Source: Hirsutella rhossiliensis
Taxonomy: Eukaryota; Ascomycota; Sordariomycetes; Hypocreales; Ophiocordycipitaceae
DNA: 64,000 nt
Assembly (NCBI RefSeq): GCF_020360975.1
Contig: NW_025408681.1
Location: 62,001-126,000, forward strand
Direction: 5' to 3'
The notes beneath the pieces were generated by a model. The model made no database searches. It was not told the origin of the DNA and worked only from the letters and a program-made list of their open reading frames with translations. Below, piece after piece: positions 55,891-64,000 of this stretch. The position numbers were made by a program, and so were the translations under genes. Within the stretch, counting starts at the first letter, position 1. Each line of letters opens with the position of its first letter.

Positions 55891-56485
55891 AAAAAAAGGC
55901 TGTCGAGAAGAAGGTCCGAACGAGTTGAGGTCTCTAGGTCTCTCTAGGTAATACAGCTTGAAACCAGGTAAGAAGGGAAGTCTGCAGACTGTTCTTTCTT
56001 CTTCCTAGACCACTGAGGGGTCCGGAGGATCTCCTATTCGAACGGGGACCTTTTGAGGAGTCCGGCATAACTATTACTGGCTCGGGGACCTCGAGAGACT
56101 GAACTATCTATCTAATAGCTAGAAGAGCTATTTGATCGGGGAGATGGAGCTGATGTTGCTGACGTAGATGACTTACGTGGCCTTCAGTAAGTGGCAAGAA
56201 GTGCCCTCTTTCTGATAGAATGTATACTATACCTGAAAACGGGATATCAACTTGGGAGAAGCTTGGAGGATACAAAGAGGCTGTTTGGACGGGAAAAGGG
56301 CAACCGGGGGAAGAGCAATCAACACATGCATTCTCGCATACCATCTGATCATATGATACTCGACCTTCGAAAAGTCCCTTTATCCACTTCTATGCCCACT
56401 TTTGCTCTCATCTTCGCGAGAAAGGCTGGTGCTGGACACCGCAGTAGCCAGTACACCGCAATAGCCAGATTTTCGACTCCTCCTA
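55891..56485. other. Interval without recognised gene
   Basis: Starts with the LINE poly-A. Purine-rich (GGTCTCTAGGTCTCTCTAGG, GGGGACCT). No domain was seen in its frames. Confidence 0.35.
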
Positions 56486-56991
56486 CTAAAATCGCTTCAG
56501 CCACCGCGTTCCGCGCTCAGAATCGCATATTTCCACCCTGGGCAGCCTTCCAGATGCCCTCCATTTACGAGCCCTTTTTGCTGCCTCTTCAAACCATCGC
56601 CTGCGTGCGCTGCGTGCCTTCAACTCCGCTGCCTCAACCACCTTTCTAGCCTTAGCGACTTGGTCTTCCTCCCTTTTCTGTACCATTTCACGCCCTTGGG
56701 CTACCGTCAAAACCCCTCCTGATTGCAATTGCGTGTTCTTCATCGCCTTACGTTGTTGTTGGATGCGTTCGGCCATTTTTGTCCTTCCCAGATCTCTTTT
56801 GGTCTGCACAAGCTCGGTAGCCAGAGATAGCGATCCCCGAATAAAGCGACCCACATCGCGAGAAAATTCGGGATTTAGGTCTTCGTCTTCTTGGAGTACG
56901 ATCTCGAGTTTATCAGCTACTTTGTTTATTTGCCGAAGAGTCAGTGGCGTCTCGAATGGTGAAGAGTGTGATTCTGAATTGGGTGGAGGAG
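56486..56991 (-). pseudogene. Charged coiled-coil tail, probably C-terminus of a pogo-type transposase
   Basis: Open frame on the minus strand from the hAT fragment at 56992 to 56486. It has LRQINKVADKLEIVLQEDED, then a Lys/Arg/Gln-rich coiled coil with SGGVLTVAQGREMVQKREED and repeated KAR units. From memory of the family, this arrangement is typical of the tail that follows the DDE_1 domain in fungal pogo/Fot-type proteins. No catalytic domain is present. It could be the lost C-terminus of a different pogo copy from the one at 37350. Confidence 0.55.
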
Positions 56992-57044
56992 CAGTGTTGC
57001 TAATAATATGACAATAAAGTAGTATACTGCAGTATATACAATAC
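56992..57044. mobile_element. 53-bp terminal fragment of the inner-hAT family
   Basis: Matches the left terminus of the hAT at 11747 base for base by eye (CAGTGTTGCTAATAATATGA and onward), then stops abruptly at an LTR-like TG. The other end is missing. Confidence 0.85.
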
Positions 57045-57226
57045 TGTCGGGAGGTCTGTACTGCAGTAACGCAATGGGTTGTATTCAAGATGTCTAGCTA
57101 GGAAGGGAGGAAAGGGAATGAGGGGGCACACTACGTGCCCTTTATACACGGATCCCCGAGGTCCATACACGTGACGCTAAGGGTCACGTGTGCGTGTGTG
57201 CGCACCTCCCTTAAGGTTATGCTACA
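57045..57226. repeat. LTR-like sequence, 182 bp
   Basis: TGTCGGGAGG...TTATGCTACA with an internal TTTATACAC TATA-like site. Flanks AATAC and TTCCC do not match. It truncates the hAT fragment on its left, which suggests real insertion followed by rearrangement. Confidence 0.5.
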
Positions 57227-57233
57227 TTCCCAC

Positions 57234-57614
57234 ATATTCTGATATTAGCAAATACCACATCCTTGCAGCACTGGACCTTCTTATCAGCTGGGTTCCAGAC
57301 TAGATAGATTTTATCTGTCTCCTCTTTGTATCCAACAAAAACTTCTTGCCATGCTCTTTTCAGAAGCTTTGTTCTCTTTTCTTTGGGAATAAATACCCAG
57401 GCAGGACATCCGAACACTCTCAAGTGCCCTGATCTTGGCTTCTCTCCACGCCATAACTCCCATGGGCTTTTAGCCATTCCCTTGACAACTCCCCTATTTC
57501 TCAGATAGGCCGCTGTTGCGTTCGAAAACTCCCAGTATGGTGCCGGGAGGTCCATTTCGTGACGCATAGCAGACCCCCTCTCTGATATGGTTCTCATGCT
57601 CCTCTCAGAGATAC
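57234..57614 (-). mobile_element. Copia fragment with ~1-kb internal deletion
   Basis: 57234-57268 matches 43689-43725 of the copia RT region and then joins directly to sequence matching 44715-45057 (integrase C-terminal part, WRGEKPRSGHLRVFGCPAWV). A single deletion of about 1 kb explains it. It is almost identical to the copia at 38770-47173. Confidence 0.85.
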
Positions 57615-57627
57615 CTACATCCCAGAG

Positions 57628-58926
57628 ATGCCAACAAGTATGTTCTCAGCTCGTCAGGGGATTGTTGCGAAGATCTATTGGAACCAGGTTAACGGCACAC
57701 TCTACCATGAGCCCACAGGGCGCACTCTGGTCAGCCTGCAAGAAATTGAAGACCAATACGTTATTGCAAGCCTCTCAAAGCGGCCCCAACACAGCGTCTT
57801 TGTCACAAGCAGGGCTCCTAAGCCACCAATGGGTGGGCAAGCAGACCTTTGGCACAGACGGCTAGGACATCCGGGGCCAGAACCCCTTAGCCACCTAACC
57901 AAGATGGAAGGACCGGCCACGTGTGAATGCGAGGTCTGCGCAACAGGCAAGGCAAAGAGGCAGGTCTCCCGTGAGGAGCCCACTTTACGACCCAGAGGGG
58001 CCGGTGCTCAATTTAGCTTCGACTTACACCCAGGCCCGGTGGCCGGATTCGGGGGTGAAAAGTACTTTGCGCTATTCACATGCATGACGACCGGAATGAG
58101 GTTTTATTATGCATTGACGAACAAAACGAAGGTCCGAGATGCTTTCAAGAAGCTAACATCGATGCTAGAAACTAGTTCAGTACGGGATAAAACTGATCAA
58201 CCTGGCTTCTGACGGAGAAAAAGCCCTTCTAACAAAGGAGCTAGTCAAATTCATCGAAGGATTGGGCATTCGGGTCTTCCAGTCAGCTCCATCCACGCCC
58301 ACGCAAAATGGGCATGCAGAAAGGTCCGGGGCCGTGGTCAAAGAAAGGGCCCGGCTTATGAACCTGGACTCCCGCATCCCGGAGGAGCTCTGGACCGAGA
58401 CCTACCGCACAGCAGTGTATTTGCTCAACCGTACGCCACTTAAAGGATCTGATCATAGCTGGAGAAGCCCACACGAACGATGGTGGACCTATATGAGGGA
58501 CCACAACCTCTATACGGCCACATCAAGCGAGTCCAGCCGAGCATAAATCACCTGCGTGTCTTCGGCTGTGTGGCCTACCCAATGGCAATCACTGCGTTGG
58601 AGCATGTAAAGTCACATAAGACGCAGTCCCCGCTTGAGCAGAGAGCTCATATCGGTTACCTGGTGGGCTACAGATCGACCCATCAATATGTCGTGTGGAT
58701 ACCCTCGATCCGCCAGACCAAACTGATGGTCTCGGCGAATGTACAATTTGATGAGTCAACAATGTACGATCCGAAGAGCGAAGAGGACGCGGAAGCTGTC
58801 CAGGTCTATACATACGATGTTCTTCGTCAAATGGTGGCGATAGACGTCCCTGACGACGAAGACATAGAGGAAGCAGGAGTGCGCAGTTACTCAGTAGAGG
58901 CCGGTTTCTCTGTCTCTCGGGTCTAG
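57628..58926 (+). pseudogene. Second copia family, integrase region
   Basis: Pre-integrase HHCC region (LWHRRLGHPGPEPLSHL with CECEVC) and an integrase core with FSFDLHPGPVAGFGGEKYF. After shifts near 58,185 and 58,530 it reads SDGEKALLTKELVKF, QSAPSTPTQNGHAERSGAVV (Asp and Glu of the core) and LRVFGCVAYPMA with GYLVGYRSTHQY. It stops at 58924-58926. Gag, RT and RNase H are absent. The sequence differs clearly from the copia at 38770-47173. Confidence 0.83.
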
Positions 58927-59036
58927 GGGGACCACAAGACCGCCAGACTGCATTTACAAATAAAACATTTATATCAATAGATTCTATATATACTATTTCA
59001 TATTTCTGAAATTTTCAAAAATATTGTCAATGGTTG

Positions 59037-59229
59037 TGTTGGTCGCAGGATTAATTTTCGCTGTGGCTTGCCGGTCGGACAATTTGTTGCATGACATGGT
59101 GCGTTGCATGACGCAGTGGGGTACGTTATGTCTATATAAGACCTAGCCTTCCACTCCTTCTGTAGCTAGAGATATCATAATCAAGAGATCATTCATTTCG
59201 TCTTTCCTAGTCCACGAGTGTGGACAACA
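59037..59229. repeat. Possible LTR, 193 bp
   Basis: TGTTGGTC...GTGGACAACA with palindromic TGTTG/CAACA ends and a TCTATATAAG box. It lies 110 bp downstream of the copia integrase fragment. No matching second copy or target duplication was seen. Confidence 0.4.
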
Positions 59230-59653
59230 TATAGACTTATAGAGCCGAATATAACTACCAAAATCTCATTCTGGCTCGGAGGAATAAAACTCGGGTTACA
59301 TATGTGGACACAATTAGTCGGCTGGCAGATACAGCACTGTACTCATAGTGAATTATCTACACAAATAACCTTATTCCACTCGGCCAACTCCGAAGAGGCC
59401 CCTTGCTTGTTCCACGGTTACGCGGCTAACGATTCTGCAACCCCGGCTGAAAATGAAGATCGTCCCATCGTCACCTCGCATCCGCGTGTCTTCGACTTCA
59501 TTTCTGTCCGCAGCTTTTATCCTCACAATAACACATGCAGCCGATGCCAGTGCCTTGCGGTAAGTGGCTAGTAATGTGTTGCTTCGAAGATAAATCTCAT
59601 GGGCAGGCTTGGGGCCAGATGGCTTTGCGGCTGCGCTTTATGACCTTAACCCC
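59230..59653. other. Interval without recognised gene
   Basis: A 117-codon frame at 59218-59571 has no domain signature. This lies downstream of the regulator gene's stop. Confidence 0.3.
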
Positions 59654-60749
59654 TTAATGCGGCCCTCCCCCAGGTTCCGTATGCTTTTCATCGCGACTAG
59701 AGGATATTAGTATAATAGGAATCCGAACCATGACAGTTTCTGCTTACGTGTGATCTGTATGCACCACATGATGCCGATGCCGCGGAACCCTTCTTTGGGA
59801 TGATCTCGAATACTGGCAAGTCTTCCCCCCTGCAACGCACCGCTCACATGGTTGGGTCCTGCTACATCTGGATTTTCTTGCCCTGCAAGCTTGGCAAGCC
59901 CGGTCGGTTCTTCGGATGATGTTGGATGTCTGTGAGAAGAACAAGAAGCCCGGCTGTGGTCGTTCATCCTGCCCTGCCACCTGTTGCACAGAGAGCTGGT
60001 CGTCACTGTTGTTGTCGGCGTACACGGTTGTGGGCTTCGTTAGCACGGCGCCCGTGCCTATTGACTGGACTGTCGCACTCTTGGGACTCGTATCGCCATG
60101 GCTGTCGACGCGGGGAGCGTTGATCACAGGCATTGACTGCGAGGTGACGGCTCTGACGGTCAAGCCCATGGTGGGCGACATCTGAGGCGCGTTCACTGCA
60201 CGGCTATCCGCTTGCGCCACTCCCGACAAGGGGGACTGTGTACTGGGAAAGTGACGAACCACGACTGACTCTTCACCGATATTGCGATAATCTGTCGCCC
60301 TGCTCTCATATGGTGGGCTCGGCTCGTACACCACACTAGGAAACGGACTTGGCTCCTCAACATCAGCCAGGCTTTGAAGCCCGGTGTGTCCCATGCGATG
60401 CGATGCAAACCTTTGAATGGGATTTCAAGTCGTTTTCATCAACGTACGCCAGTAAGCAGCCCGCCACCAGACATACATAGTATCGATCGCGGTCGGAATG
60501 TGGTTGCTCCATGTTAGATGGCGCTACTGCATATGCGAATGCTGACCTCTGCTGGACTTGTGCGGCGCCGGATGCGAAGGCTTCTCGCTGCTTCCCGTGC
60601 AAGTCAGGAACTCTGCTCAGTTCACTGTCTTCACACTGGCCCGGCAAGTTGCAGTTATATTCAGGGGCGGTGGCGAGGAGTGCCTCCGCGTATGTTGCCA
60701 AGTCAAAGACTCGCCCATCCTCAGTACGAGGGCTAGCTTCATCCGCCAT
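59654..60749 (-). pseudogene. Transcription factor with C2H2-like and Zn2Cys6 motifs, one frame break
   Basis: From the ATG at 60749, residues ~95-115 hold a C2H2-like finger (YYVCLVAGCLLAYVDENDLK followed by HSKVC). At a GCATC repeat near 60,400 the frame shifts. The second frame (60394 onward) carries a complete Zn2Cys6 cluster with spacing C-x2-C-x6-C-x5-C-x2-C-x6-C (CQACRARKSRC, CERC, then Cys) close to its C-terminus. A possible last intron (59697-59747, GTAAGC/CTCTAG, branch TACTAAT) extends the protein to a stop at 59654. Zn2Cys6 proteins are fungal DNA-binding regulators. If the shift is a sequence error in the short repeat, the gene is intact. A more upstream start (60830 region) is possible. 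Confidence 0.6.
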
Positions 60750-61408
60750 CGGTGAAAATCGGCGCAGAAGACGGCTAATATGCCGTAGTTCGGATACTCA
60801 AGCTCGGTGGAGGGCTTTGGCGTGGGTGCCATGGAAATACGCAGCCTGGGCCGAGGAAAGTTTTGGACTTTATAGTGCTCGACCTTCCACCACAAGGCTG
60901 AAGCCCGAGGCGACTAGAGTATTAACAGTATACTAGAGCCAAAACGCACCTTGAGGAGGAATCAGGCCGAGATGGGTATGCCAAATCATGTTTGATGGAA
61001 ACAGGCAGGCATACCATGCGCGCGCCCCATGCAGGATGCTACTCGACCTGAATTGATTGCTGGCTGCGGCACCTTGTAAGCTTCGCACAGGATAATGAAT
61101 GAAAGACTATTGCTCCTAAAGTAGCTCTTCCCCCTGGACCAGGCAGCTGGACCTCTCAAGGCAGCAGCGGAACCAACAGGTAATGGTCGGAGTCTTACAT
61201 TCGCGTAACCACCGAGACTGCGGGTTGCAAGACAGATCTGGGCTCTGTACGCTTGAATGCCTCGCCATATCATGTTCGCTTACGCGCACTCGGCTGACGT
61301 TCGCTACGATAACGGATTGGCATTTACTGATCAACTACAGACTTGTGGAGCCAATTCTATGAAATATAGTCATAGAACGGGTGACAGCTTTGAAGGGAAT
61401 GTTTGTAT
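60750..61408. other. Intergenic, probable promoter of the regulator gene
   Basis: No domain in any frame. A TATAAAG on the minus strand (near 60,870) lies about 120 bp upstream of the start used here and would also suit the alternative start near 60,830. Confidence 0.35.
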
Positions 61409-62328
61409 TTACAGGCAATTCCCAGCATCAACGTGTACATTTCTGCTGTCACCACTGGACGAAGCATGGGAATCAACTGCCAGGGTGCTTCCTGGAGGAC
61501 CGTAATGTGGTATCGTCGAGTCTGAATATGTATATGTCGGTAGAGGGCGTTGCAAGTGCATTACCGGACGGTCGCCTACAAACATAGCCTGTGTGGTGAC
61601 CATGGGTTGGCCGGGACTGTCCAGCATCGACAGAGACGGACGCTCGCAATGAACACTGCCCTGTCGCGTGGTGCTCGCACGACTTAACGGGGTTGTCAGT
61701 GGGTATTTGGATTGAACCCCCAAGCCCATGACTGCGGTAGCCATGCCCATGTGATTTTGATAGCCGTATGAGGATGTCGTGAGCTGCGATGACTCCCAGA
61801 TGGACGACTTTGTCGTCGACCCGCTAGTAGTGGAGGGATCCCGACATGACTGTCTCGGCAAAGAGAGGGAGAAGTCTTGATCTAGACTGGCTAGTCGACG
61901 CGGCACCAAGAGCTGTTCCAGCGACTGGACGGCGGCCCCAGGGTCGCCGGCGCGAAAAGGATGGTTTTGGTCGGCATCAAGTAGCACGAAAGTGCCCGAC
62001 TGCAAGAAATGGGCAACTTGGCCGTCACTAAAGCCATGCCTGTTGAGAAGCTCCCGTAGCTGCTTGTTCTCCTCGGCTATTCTCCTCGCGGCCATCTGGA
62101 TCTCGGTCGAAGCCTCGATGCCCTGGAGCTCATATACCCTGAGTCGCTGTTCGAGCTCCTGGACATACTCTCTCCGTCGGGCGCGCGATCTCCTTTGGTT
62201 GTCTCGAATTCGGACTAAGCTTTTCTTCTGCTAGAGCAGAGAAAGAAAAACGGAGTTTCGTGTTAGAAAAGGCCATTCCTGTCGATGGCATCACCTGGGT
62301 TTATGTTACTTACTGCGGGAGCTGACAT
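61409..62328 (-). CDS. bZIP transcription factor
   Basis: Exon 1 is only five codons (MSAPA, 62328-62314). An 83-bp intron (62231-62313; donor GTAAGT, branch TCTAAC, acceptor GCTCTAG) joins in phase to exon 2 (62230-61409), for 278 residues. The basic region VRIRDNQRRSRARRREYVQE (N-x7-R spacing) is followed by a leucine-zipper-like helix (LEQRLRVYELQG, IAEENKQLRELLNRHG). The rest is Ser/Thr/Pro-rich, as expected of an activation or regulatory region. No frame break. The family is clear; the pathway is not. The sequence resembles the fungal bZIP group with an ARRIAEEN-type zipper extension. It lies upstream of, and on the same strand as, the Zn2Cys6 regulator. Confidence 0.85.
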
Positions 62329-63548
62329 TTCGCTTGCAGGCTTGTCTGTAGACTTTTTTCGGCCAGTGAAGGAGGAAAGTAAAATAAAAATAAAAATCCA
62401 GTGAATTGTCCCGCAAGTAGAGTATGGGCCCAATGCTGGGTGTCGGGAAAGAATGGGGGTTGGCAAAAGGAAACCCGAGGGAATGGACAAAACTCGTTAG
62501 ATCTCTGGCAAGGGAAGCAAGTAGGATAGCTACAGCAGCTTCACGCCTTCTTTGACTGGCCGCGTGCTGGTCATGGCGTAGCCCTTGCAGTCTTCCCAGG
62601 GGCTTGGACAAAGGACAGTCGGATTTGCATTTCATGGGTCACATCTGCCCCGTGTTGGTGGGAATTGGAACACTCGCCCCTAAGTAAACGTGATGAGTCG
62701 GTTGGTTAGCTGGACCGAGTCTTGGGAGCCGCTCGCTTTAGAGCCCTGCCTGTTTGCCAATATTTCATAACTGTTATATCCAACCAGTATTGCAAAACAT
62801 CCGTACCTCGGCAGCCGCGGACGCAGGTTTCACAGAGGCTACCTTCTTCTTCCGAGGTGGATGCCGACGTGGGCAGCCCTTCCCTTGTCACGAGGCTTCC
62901 TTCCCTGCGAGCTTCGCCACCCCCCAGCACTTCCCATGCCAAGACGAGGGAAGAGAAATCAACAGGCAGAATCCTGCGTCACGCTCACCCCCTGACTCCC
63001 ACTGCAGGGGAGCTGCGGGCCAGTCTTCATGATTCGGGAGAGCCGGTCCGCCCAGTCACTCTAGAGATTTGTCTCGTTGCCTATTTGGAAGTCGGCTGCT
63101 GGTGGATTTGGGATGTGATCGACGCGTAGATGCAGAAGCTGGAGGTGTCCTGGTCAGGGGTACACGAACCATCTGATGCAAGGGATGGTTAAAGACTTAG
63201 GCTGACTGGTAGACGTCCCCCCTAAGGGGTGGCTCACAGGCATCAGCCAAGCAACAGCGGACCACAGCCCCGAAACAGGAGGAAGGTGCATGAGCCAACC
63301 CGGCTGAAAGTTGGCATGAAGTGGTCAAGGTCGCATTGTGGAGGACTTGCGGGATAATTTGCTGGAGCTCACATCGGGGGTTACAGACAAGCTCGACCCT
63401 GGAAGCCCGTTCCACACTCGTGCGGAAAGCAGAGGAACATAGACACCAACCCACCTATTCTTTGTCTTCCCTATCACTCTCCTTGTTCTTGCAGCTCTCC
63501 GAGAGCCAACGAGCGGTGGACGATCTAACGAAGGCCCTTTTGCCCGTC
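62329..63548. other. Intergenic between divergent genes
   Basis: Contains the upstream regions of the bZIP gene and of the gene starting at 63549. A 135-codon plus-strand frame (62722-63129) has no conserved feature and biased composition; I do not call it. Confidence 0.4.
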
Positions 63549-64000
63549 ATGTCGACTGACTCTGCCTCGACGACTCAGGAAGATGCGAGTCCCTTTCACA
63601 CTGAGTTGGTTGCCTGTGGACAAACTGGTCATCTCCGTGCCCTCGATAGGATTCTACGTCCTGCCTCGCCAACCTCGGAGGTTTGGGACACCGAAACTCA
63701 ATACAACAGCGTAGGCCATCGCGACGAACAGGCGCAAGGCGAGATTGCAGAGTCACCTACAGCAGAGGCACATCCGGTGCTCGCACCCAGCCATCTTCAT
63801 GACTCTTCCTCTTGCAGCGACGGGAAGGAGAATCGTCCTCCTGGGCTTGTATTTCAGGTCGCCGTATCCGACACTTGCCATCGAGTAGAGGCCAACGGTT
63901 CCATCGATAGCGGACAGGACGAACAAATTGAACTAGAGTTCGGCTTCCCTCTTCGCAAGCCTGTTCAAATCACCTTGAGGTTCTCCCAGTGTTCTCCTCC
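63549..64000 (+). CDS. Start of a gene running off the window
   Basis: The ATG at 63549 opens 150 codons without a stop to the window edge. The beginning reads MSTDSASTTQEDASPFHTEL and is acidic and Ser/Thr/Glu-rich (SSSCSDGKENRPPGLVFQVA, GQDEQIELEFGFPLRKPVQI). The length of the open frame and even composition favour coding. The KENRPP-like segment and acidic repeats suggest a disordered regulatory N-terminus. No domain is identifiable yet. Confidence 0.6.
   Translation, partial: MSTDSASTTQEDASPFHTELVACGQTGHLRALDRILRPASPTSEVWDTETQYNSVGHRDEQAQGEIAESPTAEAHPVLAPSHLHDSSSCSDGKENRPPGLVFQVAVSDTCHRVEANGSIDSGQDEQIELEFGFPLRKPVQITLRFSQCSP

Noticed and set aside
62722..63129. 135-codon plus-strand frame
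   Set aside because: No domain, no splice context, biased composition; it lies between two divergent promoters.
1..64000. CRISPR arrays, rRNA or tRNA genes
   Set aside because: No regularly spaced short repeats with unique spacers, and no convincing cloverleaf or rRNA sequence noticed by eye.

Overview
This window reads as repeat-rich DNA from a filamentous ascomycete (Pezizomycotina; Sordariomycetes is my guess). Support: short introns of 43-83 bp with GTAAGT-like donors and CTAAC/TAACA branch sites, a HET/NB-ARC/TPR NLR gene, a Zn2Cys6 cluster, a bZIP regulator, Tad-like LINEs with an RNase H-like domain, and a chromodomain Ty3/gypsy element. There are no bacterial operons, phage genes or CRISPR arrays. 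About three quarters of the window is mobile DNA.

Layout. 1-3565: 5' part of one hAT transposase gene, split by a second hAT (411-3456). 4067-9623: full-length Tad-like LINE with a perfect 13-bp target duplication, inserted at the tail of an older LINE. 9637-22945: that older LINE, split by a Ty3/gypsy element (10282-22177). The gypsy is itself split in its chromodomain by a hAT (10616-16726), which holds another hAT (11747-14524) and a solo LTR (15636-15799). Each of these four insertions keeps its exact target duplication. 23126-31410: a Helitron-related, GC-rich block with a Rep (HUH) domain behind a psq/CENP-B-type helix-turn-helix region, a minisatellite, a spliced gene of unknown family, a broken MYND-finger gene, a PIF1-type helicase C-terminus on the opposite strand, and a truncated CxxC protein. 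31413-34580: an apparently intact three-exon NLR. 34581-37300: no gene recognised.

37350-47173: a pogo-type transposase holding a solo LTR and ending at a Ty1/copia element (38770-47173). The copia carries a 200-bp hAT-type MITE and a MULE with 55-bp perfect terminal repeats. The copia has no target duplication, so its edges look rearranged. 47175-47492: 3' end of an unknown spliced gene. 48068-55890: two 5'-truncated LINE copies head to tail, the second split by a hAT (50762-55511) with a perfect 8-bp duplication. 56486-59229: a patchwork of pogo, hAT and copia pieces. 59654-64000: a more ordinary gene zone with a C2H2/Zn2Cys6 regulator (one frame break), a bZIP gene with a five-codon first exon, and the start of a gene that runs off the window.

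Nearly all transposase and polymerase frames are broken by single-base indels rather than stop codons, even in elements whose LTR pairs are almost identical. This points either to indel-type sequence errors or to recent mobilisation in trans. I see no obvious RIP-type decay by eye, but did not compute it. Element borders marked by target duplications are exact to the base; borders of truncated copies are approximate.
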